NCBI GenBank assembly: GCA_031376285.1 | Contig: JANMDN010000046.1 | Location: forward strand, 95,848 to 159,847 | Reading direction: 5' to 3' | DNA from: JANMDN01 sp031376285 | GTDB lineage: Bacteria; Actinomycetota; Thermoleophilia; Miltoncostaeales; Miltoncostaeaceae | DNA: 64,000 nt | Shown: positions 16,918 through 25,916 of the stretch, one piece after another | Layout of the letters: each line of letters begins with the position of its first letter | How positions within the stretch are numbered: position 1 is the stretch's first letter | The notes under the pieces: model-generated | What the model was told of the DNA's origin: nothing | Seen by the model: only the letters and a program-made list of their open reading frames with translations | Databases searched by the model: none | Translations under genes and position numbers: made by a program

Positions 16918-18414
16918 TTATCTGACCGCAATCTTGAACGGCAGGCTCTCCCGCAAGGTTTCACCAGAGGACCATTTCGCCCGGTAGCTCGTCGTCACCG
17001 ACGGCCGGATCTTGAACACGAAGCTGCCGTCGGCCTCGGTGGTGAGCGGTTTGAGGGCCGTCCAGGTGTCGCCGGTTTTCTGCTCGACGGTCACCGTCGT
17101 GCGGCCGGTCGCGAGCCGAACCTGGCCGCTCACCACGACCGCGGTGCCTGGCGCGACCGGTTTGGTCGTCGACGGCGCAAACGGCAGGCTGAAGGCCTGG
17201 AAGGCGGGCTTCTTTCGGCCGTCCTCTGTCGTCAAGCCCGACTTCCAGTCGGGGTTGTCGGTGAGGAAGAACCAGGTCAGGATCTTTACCCGGGGGTTGC
17301 TTCGCACGCGGCGATAGGCGTCGGAGAGGTACTCGGCCTGCTGGGCCTCGGAGACCTTGAAGACATAGTCGCCCGCGGTCTCGGTCGGAAAGCCGAACTC
17401 CGTCAACCAAAGCGGTTTCTCGGCGAGATAGCCCTCATCGAGCGCTGCCTCGATTCGATCGAGGTTGTAGAGGTCGACATACGATGCCCCTTCGAAGGGT
17501 CGATCGGTCGGGCGCTGCTGGGGATACGGATGGTGGCTGACCGCATCCATCGGCGGCTGGAGCGACGGATCGTCAAGAAGCCTGAGGAACTCGCGAGGCT
17601 CCGTCCGGTCAAAGGGGCCCTTCGGATCCCTGTCGCCGCCGGGAGCGGTGACGAGGCCCGAGACCTCCGCGTTCGGCGCGACCGACTTGATGCCCGCGTA
17701 GAAGGCTTTCTGGAGCTCAGCGTAGGTCTTGGCCGAGACGTTGACCCAATTGTCGCCCTGCTGCTCGAACTGCGGGAGCAAGAAGCGCGCGATGTTGGGC
17801 TCGTTCCAACCCTCCCACCGGAGCACACCCTTCGGGGCGAATCGTTTCGCGGCCGCGACCGCGAAGTCGCCAAAGTCCTCGGCGTCGGCGGGCCGGACGG
17901 CCCAGCCCGCCGCGAATGCTGGTCGCGGTAGGGCCGCGGCCTCGGGATCGGCGGCCCAGTCGGGCGTCCCAAGAACCGAGAAGAGGATCTCGATGTTGTG
18001 GCGGGTCGCCTCCTTCACGACCTGGTCGAACCGCGTCCAGTCGTAGGAGGGATCATTGGGGTCGGTGGGCTTCGCAGGGCGCGTCTTCGCGATCTGCCAC
18101 CAGGGCAGATCGACGCGGAGCTGACGCGCACCGAGCTCAGCCGCCATCGCAACCCTCGCGGGGATGTCGACCGCCGTGACGGGTTCGGTGTAGGCCACGC
18201 GGTCATCCTGGAGGCCGGCGAGCGGAGCGGGCCCAGGAATCGGCTTGGGTTTGGCCAACGTGAGGCCTGGCGGGCGCTCCGTCGTCGTCTTGACGTTGCC
18301 GGTGTCGGTCGGCGGCCGTGGCGTCGGGTCGCCTCCGGCGCACCCCGAAAGTGCTGCCGCAAGCGCCGAGATCGCGAGGAACGCGAGCCGACCGCGGGAG
18401 GCGGGGCTGCTCAT
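16918..18414 (-). CDS. GH39/GH5-like glycoside hydrolase lipoprotein (paralogue 2)
   Basis: 498 residues from ATG 18414. A lipobox LAAALSGCAGG near residue 20 predicts a membrane-anchored lipoprotein, unlike paralogue 1, which is simply secreted. The same clan GH-A catalytic sites are present: WEGWNEPNIARF and LWLTEFGFPTET, plus DAVSHHPYPQQR. The C-terminal beta-domain (TTSYRAKWSSGETL) matches paralogue 1. A TACCGT -10-like hexamer lies 9 nt before the ATG, suggesting an almost leaderless mRNA. The 115 bp between the paralogues shows no other gene. Confidence 0.85.
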   Translation of the reverse strand: MSSPASRGRLAFLAISALAAALSGCAGGDPTPRPPTDTGNVKTTTERPPGLTLAKPKPIPGPAPLAGLQDDRVAYTEPVTAVDIPARVAMAAELGARQLRVDLPWWQIAKTRPAKPTDPNDPSYDWTRFDQVVKEATRHNIEILFSVLGTPDWAADPEAAALPRPAFAAGWAVRPADAEDFGDFAVAAAKRFAPKGVLRWEGWNEPNIARFLLPQFEQQGDNWVNVSAKTYAELQKAFYAGIKSVAPNAEVSGLVTAPGGDRDPKGPFDRTEPREFLRLLDDPSLQPPMDAVSHHPYPQQRPTDRPFEGASYVDLYNLDRIEAALDEGYLAEKPLWLTEFGFPTETAGDYVFKVSEAQQAEYLSDAYRRVRSNPRVKILTWFFLTDNPDWKSGLTTEDGRKKPAFQAFSLPFAPSTTKPVAPGTAVVVSGQVRLATGRTTVTVEQKTGDTWTALKPLTTEADGSFVFKIRPSVTTSYRAKWSSGETLRESLPFKIAVR

Positions 18415-18461
18415 ATCGACGTCACGGTAGGGACCGCTCCCCCCACACGCAAGGTCGGAGG

Positions 18462-18881
18462 TCACCCCTCTGGAAGCGGCCACACCGGGACGGCGACCGC
18501 CCGAAGCCACTCTGGCACCGACAACGTCTCGCGCGTCTGCCGGTTGAGGCAGACGTGAACGAGCTCACCGTCGGCGACCAGCTCACCCTCACGCGTGAAC
18601 GCATGCTTGCTTCGAAATGAGGTGTTCCCGACCTCCGCGATCGCGGACGTGACCGTGATGACGTCATCGAGGAGCACACGTTTCAGGTATCGACACCGAC
18701 TCTCGACGATCGGAACACCCGGACCATCACTCAGCACCCTCGTCATCGGATAGCCGATCTCGGCCAGCAGCTCGCAGAAGGCTCGGTCCATCCAGTGATG
18801 GAAGGTCGTGAAGTGGATGTGCGCGGCGTCGACCTCGCCCATGACGATTCGGCGCGTCTGACGATGCACGTAGGGGGTCAA
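18462..18881 (-). CDS. 4-hydroxybenzoyl-CoA-type (hot-dog) thioesterase
   Basis: 139 residues using TTG 18881, placed 7 nt after a TAAGCT -10-like hexamer with no Shine-Dalgarno; GTG 18869 and ATG 18842 are alternatives. Hot-dog fold features: TRRIVMGEVDAAHIHFTTFH with HWMDRAFCELLAEIGY. The usual catalytic Asp-before-Ala pattern (EVDAAHI) is kept, then CRYLKRVLLDDVITVTSAIA and GELVADGELVHVCLNR. Hydrolyses acyl-CoA thioesters; the substrate is unknown. It is divergent from the sigma-factor gene. Confidence 0.85.
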   Translation of the reverse strand: MTPYVHRQTRRIVMGEVDAAHIHFTTFHHWMDRAFCELLAEIGYPMTRVLSDGPGVPIVESRCRYLKRVLLDDVITVTSAIAEVGNTSFRSKHAFTREGELVADGELVHVCLNRQTRETLSVPEWLRAVAVPVWPLPEG

Positions 18882-18888
18882 CCGTTTG

Positions 18889-18894
18889 AGCTTA
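18889..18894 (-). promoter_or_regulatory. -10 element, leaderless thioesterase promoter
   Basis: TAAGCT on the minus strand is followed by 7 nt and then TTG, the start that gives a normal-length hot-dog protein. This fits the TANNNT spacing of leaderless actinobacterial mRNAs. No convincing -35 hexamer is visible. Confidence 0.45.
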
Positions 18895-19029
18895 GCGGCA
18901 AATGTCCGCAAATTGCGAACGTTGGAGACGATTCCCGATCGATTGGGGAGGGTGGATTTTCGTGTCCCGCGACTTAGAGACAGTGCCTCCTCGTTTTCCG
19001 GCCAACCCCCCGAATCTCGAGACCAACCG

Positions 19030-20247
19030 ATGACCACCGCACCGATCGAGATCCCGATCAGCGAAGAGGGCAGGCGCCGAGCCGTCTGTGCCGCCGTCGC
19101 CTGGGCTCCCCGCCTGATCCGCTACGCCGCGCGCTACAGCGTCGCACCCGAGGACGCCGAGGACGTCTACCAACGCGCGATGGAGATCGCGCTGACTCGC
19201 GCTCCCACGTCGAACCAAAGCGACCTTCTTCGCTGGCTCTACGTCGTCGTACGAAACGAGGCCATGACGCTCGCCCGTGAGCGACGCTGGGAACTCGCAT
19301 CAGCGCCTGACGGCATCGTCGATCGCGTCGACAGCCCCGGCGCCGATGTCGCGGCCGGATGGCACGAACGTCACCGTCAGCTTCGCGACGCGCTCGGCAC
19401 GCTGACCGAGTCCGAGCGCACCTGCGTCGCCCTGAGCGGCGCGGGCCTCAGCTATGCGGAAATCGCCGAACGTACGGGCTTTACACAGCGCAAGGTCGAG
19501 CGGTCGCTCGTCGAGGGACGCAGTCGGCTGCACGACTGGGAGGCCCGAATGCGTGAGGGAAGCGAATGCGACTCGATCGAAATGCTGTTGATCAAGGTCG
19601 CCGACGGCGATGCGTCGGCCTGGGAGCGTCGGCGCGCGTCGCGTCATGTGGGCCACTGCGGCACCTGTCGGGGCGAGCTCCGCCAGCTTCGGGCACGCCG
19701 GGTCCTGATCGCCTCACTCGTGCCGACCGGGCTGATGCCCGGAATCGCCCTGGCGAGCCACCCGGCCGATCCCGCCGCGATCACCGAAACCTGGCAGCAG
19801 ATCTCGGGAAGGGCGACGGTCCGGGTCGGCGGCCTCTGGCAGTCCCTCTTTGACTCCCCCGGGCCGGTGCTCGCAAAGGTCGGCGCGGCCGGGGCGGCCG
19901 CGGCGCTGATCGTCAGCACGACGACCGGTCTGGCCCGCCCTCGAGTCGAGCAGGGCGTGGAGGGAGCCCGCGCCGCCTCGGCGCTCGTCGCGGCAAGCCC
20001 GGCATCGGTGCTCTCGGGGGGCCCCAGGGTGGGCCGACCGACAAACGCGGGCAAGCAGCGATCACGACTGAAGGCGTCACGCCCGAGCGCGCCCTCGCCG
20101 CCGGTGCGGACGGCGAGCGCCACCCGCGCCCGACCCGCCCCGGCGGTGCAGGTTCCCGTCCGCGCGACCAGCGTCGTTCGCCGAGCGACGCCTCGACCCG
20201 CCTCGTCGAAGGCGCGGGGGTCGGCCGCCATCGAGTTCATTCCATAG
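19030..20247 (+). CDS. ECF sigma factor fused to zinc-finger anti-sigma-like and membrane segments
   Basis: 405 residues from ATG 19030. Sigma region 2 (~25-90: APEDAEDVYQRAMEIALTRA, DLLRWLYVVVRNEAMTLARE) and region 4 (~118-170: TLTESERTCVALSGAGLSYA, EIAERTGFTQRKVERSLVEG) are clear. Next comes HVGHCGTC (206-213), an exact H-x3-C-x2-C zinc motif of ZAS anti-sigma domains. Hydrophobic segments follow at ~225-243 and ~280-301. The C-terminus is low-complexity Ala/Pro/Arg-rich. Sigma and anti-sigma parts are normally separate proteins; here they are in one chain, implying self-regulated or membrane-tethered transcription initiation. It is divergent from the thioesterase. Confidence 0.85.
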   Translation: MTTAPIEIPISEEGRRRAVCAAVAWAPRLIRYAARYSVAPEDAEDVYQRAMEIALTRAPTSNQSDLLRWLYVVVRNEAMTLARERRWELASAPDGIVDRVDSPGADVAAGWHERHRQLRDALGTLTESERTCVALSGAGLSYAEIAERTGFTQRKVERSLVEGRSRLHDWEARMREGSECDSIEMLLIKVADGDASAWERRRASRHVGHCGTCRGELRQLRARRVLIASLVPTGLMPGIALASHPADPAAITETWQQISGRATVRVGGLWQSLFDSPGPVLAKVGAAGAAAALIVSTTTGLARPRVEQGVEGARAASALVAASPASVLSGGPRVGRPTNAGKQRSRLKASRPSAPSPPVRTASATRARPAPAVQVPVRATSVVRRATPRPASSKARGSAAIEFIP

Positions 20248-20320
20248 ACGTGGTGATACGTCCGCTAGCGACCGATGAAGTCGGGAACCGCTCCGGTCGA
20301 GGCGCGTGGCGAAGGGAAGG

Positions 20321-20326
20321 TAGGCT
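20321..20326 (+). promoter_or_regulatory. -10 element for glycosyltransferase operon
   Basis: TAGGCT ends 8 nt before the ATG at 20335, which has no well-placed Shine-Dalgarno. It likely heads the four-gene plus-strand glycosyltransferase operon (20335-24669) with a leaderless transcript. Confidence 0.45.
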
Positions 20327-20334
20327 CCGCGGCG

Positions 20335-21426
20335 ATGGCGGACCGCGTGCTCCTGGACGTCACCCCTCTTGGAAGTGGGCACGGAGCGCGCGGCATCGGC
20401 ACGTACCTTCGCGGCCTCATGGCCGGATTTCGGGAGCTGGGCGCGGATCGCCGACCTGAGCTGCTCGCCGACGCCGGGCAACCCCTCGCGACCGGCTTCG
20501 AGTCCCACCTGGTTCGGATCCCATCCTGGTCGGTGCCGAGAGTTCCGAGCCCGTGGCCGAGGTATTTCGGGGGGCGCGCCGTCAAGCGGATCGCCCCGAA
20601 GGTCTTTCACGCGACGAGCCCGGACCTTGTCCCGCGTGCAGAGTGCCTCGTCGTGACGTGCCACGATCTGATCCCGTTGCACTTCGCCAAGGACTACCTC
20701 ACTGGCCCAGGGCGCACGCCGGAGCGACGGGCGTTCGATGCGTATCTCAAGCGCCTTCAGCGGGCCGACCGCATCATCGTTCCGTCCCTTGAGACGCGCA
20801 ACGACCTCGTCCGAGATCTCGGCGTCGAGTCGGGTCGCCTTCGGGTTATCCCCCATGCGCGCCTCCCGCAGGTCTTCCCGGCTGGAGCGACCCCGGTCGG
20901 GCCGTACGTGCTGTACGGCGGGGGCGTGGAACCACACAAGAACGCGGCGCTCACGCTCGAAGCGCTCGCCGCGACAACCTCCTCGGTCGAACTCGTCGTC
21001 GTCGGCCCGTGGTCGCCCCGCCGCGGGGAGCGCCTGCGCGAACGAGCCCGAGAAGTCGGCGTCGAGAGCCGAGTTCATTGGCTCGGGTACGTCCCTTCGG
21101 CGCGCCTCGCGGCGCTCCGGCAGCAAGCGGTCGCGGTGCTCGTGCCTTCGCACAAGGAGGGCTTCGGCTTCCCGGTTATCGAAGCGATGGCCGCACGGGT
21201 GCCGGTGATCGCCTCGGATACGCCGGCGCTGCGTGAGGTCGGCGGACAGGCGGCGATCTACCGAGCGCCCGACGACCCGGCGGGGTGGGCCCGCATGATC
21301 GACACCCTCGTCGGTAGTCCCGTGATGCGGCGCGCCCGAAGCGCCGCGGGCGCTGCCCAGGCCGCTCGCTTCTCTTGGACGACCGCCGCCGAGCAAACCG
21401 CCGCGGTGTATGCGGAGCTGCTGTGA
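20335..21426 (+). CDS. GT4 family glycosyltransferase
   Basis: 363 residues. First gene of an operon of four consecutive GT4 enzymes. The N-terminal half has LLDVTPLGSGHGARGIGTYL and the VTCHDLIPLHF pattern of mannosyltransferase-like GT4 proteins. The C-terminal half has YVLYGGGVEPHKNAALTLEA, HWLGYVPSARLAAL and EGFGFPVIEAMAARVPVIAS. Adds a sugar to a lipid-linked glycan in the cytoplasm; donor unknown. The next gene overlaps by GTGA. Confidence 0.92.
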   Translation: MADRVLLDVTPLGSGHGARGIGTYLRGLMAGFRELGADRRPELLADAGQPLATGFESHLVRIPSWSVPRVPSPWPRYFGGRAVKRIAPKVFHATSPDLVPRAECLVVTCHDLIPLHFAKDYLTGPGRTPERRAFDAYLKRLQRADRIIVPSLETRNDLVRDLGVESGRLRVIPHARLPQVFPAGATPVGPYVLYGGGVEPHKNAALTLEALAATTSSVELVVVGPWSPRRGERLRERAREVGVESRVHWLGYVPSARLAALRQQAVAVLVPSHKEGFGFPVIEAMAARVPVIASDTPALREVGGQAAIYRAPDDPAGWARMIDTLVGSPVMRRARSAAGAAQAARFSWTTAAEQTAAVYAELL

Positions 21427-22496
21427 CGGGGCGCGCGCCGCTCGTGATCGTCGAGGCGCGAATGGCGCGCCGGCGACCGGGCACCGGGACGGCCCGCTAC
21501 ATCACCGAGCTGCGGGAGGCCATCGATGGGATCGCGCCCAGCGACCTCCGCATTCGTTGGCTCTACGGACCGCCCGGCGTCCCGCGGAGGGGGCGTCTCA
21601 CGGGGCTCGCAAACGCCGTGATCGACCTCGTCTGGATGCACGCCGTCGTACCGCTCATCGCGCTGGCGAGTCGGGCGAGCCTCGTGCATGGAACGTTCAA
21701 CTGGCTTCCGGTGCTGTCACCGGCGCCCACAAGCGTCACGATCCAGGATCTCGCCTGGGAGCGGATGCCAGAGGCATTCGAGCCTGGCTTTCGGCGTTTC
21801 GCGACGCGGTTCACGCGCCTTGCCGCCCGTCGCGCCGAGATTGTCGTCGTGCCCTCCCGGGCGACGGGCGACGACGTGGTTTCGTTCTACGGCACCGAGC
21901 CGAGCCGGATCCGAGTGGCGGCGCTCGCCCCAACCCGCCACGACGTGACACCAAGCACGCGCGAGCCCTTCATCCTTGCGGTCGGCGCCAACGAGCCGCG
22001 CAAACGCATCAGCGAGTTGATCCAGGCGCACCGGCGCTACTACGAGCGCGCCGTCCCAGACCCGGAGCCGTGCCGGCTCGTGGTCGTGGGTGACCCAGGA
22101 TCGCTCGAGCGTGCGCTTCGGGCCGAGGCCGGCCCTGGCTGCGAACTTCGGGGCGTGGTCTCAGAAGCTGAGCTGGCCGACCTCTACCGCCGCGCGACCC
22201 TGATGGTCTACCCGTCGGCGTATGAGGGGTTTGGGCTTCCGATCCTCGAGGCGATGAGCTACGGCTGCCCGGTGCTCAGCGCGCGGAACTCGTCGCTACC
22301 CGAGGCCGGCGGGGGCGTCGCGCTCTACCTCGACGACGCCTCCCCCGAGCCACTCGGCGAGCGGCTTCGGGAGGTGCTCTCCGATCGGACAGGGCTCGCC
22401 GACCGCGGGGAGCGCTCGCGCGCCCACGCGGCGACGTTCACGTGGGAGCAAACGGCGCGGGCCACGCTCGATGCGATGCGTGAGGCGCTGCGGTAG
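21423..22496 (+). CDS. GT4 family glycosyltransferase
   Basis: 357 residues; GTG 21423 overlaps the previous stop (GTGA). Features: GTGTARYITELREAI, SVTIQDLAWERMPEAFEPGF, FILAVGANEPRKRISELIQA, and the nucleotide-sugar motif YEGFGLPILEAMSYGCPVLS. Same subfamily as its two neighbours (mannosyltransferase-like), suggesting stepwise addition of related sugars. Cytoplasmic, probably membrane-peripheral. Confidence 0.92.
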   Translation: MTGRAPLVIVEARMARRRPGTGTARYITELREAIDGIAPSDLRIRWLYGPPGVPRRGRLTGLANAVIDLVWMHAVVPLIALASRASLVHGTFNWLPVLSPAPTSVTIQDLAWERMPEAFEPGFRRFATRFTRLAARRAEIVVVPSRATGDDVVSFYGTEPSRIRVAALAPTRHDVTPSTREPFILAVGANEPRKRISELIQAHRRYYERAVPDPEPCRLVVVGDPGSLERALRAEAGPGCELRGVVSEAELADLYRRATLMVYPSAYEGFGLPILEAMSYGCPVLSARNSSLPEAGGGVALYLDDASPEPLGERLREVLSDRTGLADRGERSRAHAATFTWEQTARATLDAMREALR

Positions 22497-23551
22497 TGCG
22501 GGTCGCGATCGACTGCCACATGCTCGGACAACCCCACGCGGGTGATGCCGGGAATGGCCGCTACGCCGCGACGCTCGTGCGTGCGCTCCGCGCGACCCGC
22601 CCCGACGGCGACGTTCGGGCCCTCGTGGCCTACGAGGTTGCGGCTGGCGACCTTGGCGACGCACCGACGATCCCCGTGCCGGCGGGGAACGTCGCGCGGC
22701 TGGCGCGCGGCGCCCCGCGCGGGCTCGCAGGAAGCGACGCGGCGCTCTTCCACTACGTGGTTCCCCTGCGCGCACCCTGTCCGCTGCTCGTGATCGTGCA
22801 CGACCCGAGCTTTCGGATGTTCCCCGAGTGGACCGACCGGCGAACACGCCTGCTCCTGAACACGCTGGTGCCCCTGTCGGTGCGTCGCGCCCGCCGGGTG
22901 ATCGCCGTCTCGCACCGGGTGAAGGCCGACATCGTGACCGCCCTCGGGGTGGATCCCGAGCGGATCGATGTGGTTCGGACCGCCCCCGACCCGCGGTTTC
23001 ACGCCCGGGAGGGCGCCGAGGCACGAGTGGCCGAGCGCTTCGGGCTTGGCCGCTACTGTCTCGCGGTGGGCGACGTCCATCCAAGGAAGAACATCGGGGC
23101 GCTTGCCGAGGCGGTTCGTCGCGTTGGCGGCATCGAGCTTGCGCTGGTCGGCACGCCGGGCCATCGCGGCCAGGAGATCCTCGGTGGGCTCACGTCGGGG
23201 CGCTTCCTTGGGCGAGTGACCGACGACGACCTGGCCGATCTTTACAGCGCGGCCGCGGTGACCGCCTATCCGTCGCTTTACGAGGGCTTTGGTCTACCGG
23301 TGATCGAGGCGATGGCCTGCGGCTCGCCCGTGGTTGCCTCGAACCGCGGCGCGATTCCGGAGGTCGCGGGCGACGCGGCGCTGCTCGTCGAGCCGACTCC
23401 TGAGGCGATCGCCGAGGGTCTGCGAGCGGCGCTTGAGCCGTCGACCTCAGGCCGCCTGCGGGCCGCCGGGCCGCTGCGGGCCGCGGAGTTCACGCACGAG
23501 GCGACGGGCCTTGCCGGATGGGCCGCCATCGAAAGGGCGCTGCGCGCGTGA
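22496..23551 (+). CDS. GT4 family glycosyltransferase
   Basis: 351 residues; GTG 22496 overlaps the previous stop by one base. Features: RVAIDCHMLGQPHAGDAGNG, LLVIVHDPSFRMFPEW, YCLAVGDVHPRKNIGALAEA and YEGFGLPVIEAMACGSPVVA. Closest in pattern to the two upstream GT4 genes, consistent with local duplication. Donor and acceptor are not inferable. Confidence 0.92.
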   Translation: MRVAIDCHMLGQPHAGDAGNGRYAATLVRALRATRPDGDVRALVAYEVAAGDLGDAPTIPVPAGNVARLARGAPRGLAGSDAALFHYVVPLRAPCPLLVIVHDPSFRMFPEWTDRRTRLLLNTLVPLSVRRARRVIAVSHRVKADIVTALGVDPERIDVVRTAPDPRFHAREGAEARVAERFGLGRYCLAVGDVHPRKNIGALAEAVRRVGGIELALVGTPGHRGQEILGGLTSGRFLGRVTDDDLADLYSAAAVTAYPSLYEGFGLPVIEAMACGSPVVASNRGAIPEVAGDAALLVEPTPEAIAEGLRAALEPSTSGRLRAAGPLRAAEFTHEATGLAGWAAIERALRA

Positions 23552-24669
23552 AGATCGCCCTCGTCGGCACACGAGGCATCCCCGCCGCCTACAGCGGCTT
23601 TGAAACCGCGGTCGAGGAACTCTCACGGGAGTTCTCCGCCGCCGGGCACGAGGTTGTCGTCTACTGCCGTCCCCACATGACCGAGCGTCGGGCGAGCCAC
23701 GCGGGAGCGCGCCTCGTACACCTGCCGACGATCCGCAACAAGTACCTCGACACGCTCGTTCACACGGCGGTGTCGACGGCGCATCTCGCGGTGAAGGAGC
23801 GCCCCGACGTCGCAATTTACTTCATCGCGGGGAACGCGCCCCTTGTCCCGCTCGCCCGCCTCGCTGGGATTCCCGCGATCTTCCAGATCGACGGACTCGA
23901 CTCGCAGCGCGACAAGTGGCCGGGTCCGGCCAAGGCGTACCTGCGGATGGCCGAGCGGATCGCCTCGCGCGTTGCAACGGTGTGCGTGACCGACTCGGAG
24001 AGCGTCGCGAAGGACTACGAGCGGCGCTTTGGACGACGGATCGACGCGATTCCCTACGGCGCGAGGCTTCCCGATCCGGGAACCCGCGACTGGTGCGCGC
24101 GGCTGGGTCTCGAAGAGGGACGGTTCGTGCTCTTTGTCGGGCGGCTGGTGCCCGAGAACAACGCGCACCTGCTCATCGAGGCGCACCGGTTGATGAACAC
24201 CGACTGGCCTCTTGTGGTGGTCGGTGACGCGCCGTACAGCGAGAGCTACATCCGGTCGCTGCACGCGATGGCCGGCCCGCGGGTGCATTTCCCTGGCTAC
24301 GTGTTTGGCGACGGGTACGCCGAGCTCGTGCATGCGAGCGGCATCATGTGCGCGCCGACGGGTGTCGGCGGAACGCACCCGGTGATCATCGAAGCGATGG
24401 CGGCGGGGGCCTGCCTCCTGGTCTCCGATCACGCCCCGAACGTCGAGGTGGTGGGAAACGCGGCGGCGACGTTCCCACTCGCGAAGGGCGCACTCGGGAT
24501 GGTCGAGCCGATCGCGGCGCTGATGTCGAGCCCCGAGCGCCGAGCCCAACTCGGTCTACGCGCGGCAGCGCGCGCAGCGGAGCGCTACTCGTGGCCCGTG
24601 TGCGCGGTGCGCTACCTGGAAATCGCCCGTCAGGTCGCCGGTCGGGGACGCGACAAGCGAATTCCCTGA
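23548..24669 (+). CDS. GT4 glycosyltransferase with DUF1972 N-terminus
   Basis: 373 residues; GTG 23548 overlaps the previous stop as GTGA. The N-terminus KIALVGTRGIPAAYSGFETA is the hallmark of DUF1972 glycosyltransferases (rhamnosyltransferase-like, WsaF/WcaK-associated). The C-terminal half has FVLFVGRLVPENNAHLLIEA, VHFPGYVFGDGYAELVHASG and THPVIIEAMAAGACLLVS. Last gene of the operon; its final 40 bp overlap the 3' end of the opposite-strand flippase gene, an unusually long convergent overlap. Confidence 0.92.
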   Translation: MKIALVGTRGIPAAYSGFETAVEELSREFSAAGHEVVVYCRPHMTERRASHAGARLVHLPTIRNKYLDTLVHTAVSTAHLAVKERPDVAIYFIAGNAPLVPLARLAGIPAIFQIDGLDSQRDKWPGPAKAYLRMAERIASRVATVCVTDSESVAKDYERRFGRRIDAIPYGARLPDPGTRDWCARLGLEEGRFVLFVGRLVPENNAHLLIEAHRLMNTDWPLVVVGDAPYSESYIRSLHAMAGPRVHFPGYVFGDGYAELVHASGIMCAPTGVGGTHPVIIEAMAAGACLLVSDHAPNVEVVGNAAATFPLAKGALGMVEPIAALMSSPERRAQLGLRAAARAAERYSWPVCAVRYLEIARQVAGRGRDKRIP

Positions 24670-25916
24670 CGACGGAGGTAGACGAGCACGGCGGCAAGGA
24701 TCAAGGCTTCGGTCAGGATCACGGTGATTGCGGTGCCAATCGCTTCAAGCGACGGAACAAGAACAACCGTCAGCGCGATGTTTGCGAGCACGCCGACGCC
24801 GACGATCTTGGTGTAGGCGCGGTCCATGTGCAGCGGGAGCATGAGCTGGGTAAAGAGCGTCGTCGCGATTGCCACGATGAGCGGCAGGGGGCTCAGCACC
24901 TGCAGCACGGCGACCGAGTTATCGAACTTGTGCCCAACGACGCGCGGAACGAGTGGCGCAAGGACAAGCGTCGCCACGCAGAGGACGGCTCCCACCATTG
25001 TCAGGAGCGGCAGCACTTTCCGCACATGCGAAATGGCGTCCGCCTCGCCTCCAGCACCAGCCCGGGCGGCTTGGGGAAAGAGCCCTTGCACCGCTGGAAC
25101 GAGCAGTCCAACGGCCGCGGTGATGATGGTCTCAGCCGTCCCGAAGTAACCGACTTGGGTGTTGTTGGTGATGAAACCGAGCACGACGGTGTTCAGCGCG
25201 GAGTACGCCCCGGCGAGGGCCAGCGTCACAAAGACGGGCATCCCCTGCCCGAGGACCCGTCGGACCTCCGACGACGTCGGCCTGCTGAGTCGCACCCCGA
25301 CCTGGCTGCGTTGCGCGACGAGTGCCGCGACCGCGGCGAGCGGCCAGGGAAGCGCCCAGAGGAGGAGCGCAGCGGCGAGATCCCCACCAGAGTGCACGAA
25401 CACGAACACCAGCACGGTGGTGACAACGCGCACACCGAGGAGCGACATCGTGACGACGGGAAGTCGCTCGACGGCTTGGTAGAGCCAAACGGGCAGGAGA
25501 GCCGAGCCGGCGACGGCACCGAAGGCAAGCCAGTAGAGGGCGGCGTCGTCGCGGATACGGCCCACGGTGAGCGTTGCGACAAGGAGCGCGAGGGCGCAGA
25601 CCACCAGTAGGACGAGCCGCGCAACGGCAACCGCGGAGGCCGGTCCGGAAATGTCAGCACCGCTTGCTCGTTTGACCGTCACCTCTCGCGTCGCGCTGAA
25701 GTTGAAGCCCCAGTCGGTGACAAGGAGCCCGTAGCGGGCGATCCCGATCACGAACAGGTAGAGACCGAATCGCTCCGGTCCGAGTACCCGCGTGAGATAC
25801 GGAAAGCTCACGATCGGGATCACGTAGCTCGCGATGTGGATCAGATAGAGCGACGTGACGCTACGACCGAGGGGACTCTTTGACAGCGCGCGGAGCCCCG
25901 GACGCCCCCCACTCAC
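24630..25916 (-). CDS. Wzx-type lipid-linked oligosaccharide flippase (1)
   Basis: 428 residues, polytopic (about 12 hydrophobic segments), MATE/MOP superfamily. Opening pattern SVTSLYLIHIASYVIPIVSF PYLTRVLGPERFGLYLF is typical of Wzx/RfbX proteins, with TDWGFNFSATREVTVKR following. Moves undecaprenyl-linked repeat units across the membrane. It is the last gene of a five-gene minus-strand operon (30379 to 24630) with GT and methyltransferase genes; GTG 25916 overlaps the upstream stop (GTGA). Its 3' end overlaps the convergent GT4 gene by 40 bp. Confidence 0.92.
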   Translation of the reverse strand: MSGGRPGLRALSKSPLGRSVTSLYLIHIASYVIPIVSFPYLTRVLGPERFGLYLFVIGIARYGLLVTDWGFNFSATREVTVKRASGADISGPASAVAVARLVLLVVCALALLVATLTVGRIRDDAALYWLAFGAVAGSALLPVWLYQAVERLPVVTMSLLGVRVVTTVLVFVFVHSGGDLAAALLLWALPWPLAAVAALVAQRSQVGVRLSRPTSSEVRRVLGQGMPVFVTLALAGAYSALNTVVLGFITNNTQVGYFGTAETIITAAVGLLVPAVQGLFPQAARAGAGGEADAISHVRKVLPLLTMVGAVLCVATLVLAPLVPRVVGHKFDNSVAVLQVLSPLPLIVAIATTLFTQLMLPLHMDRAYTKIVGVGVLANIALTVVLVPSLEAIGTAITVILTEALILAAVLVYLRRQGIRLSRPRPAT

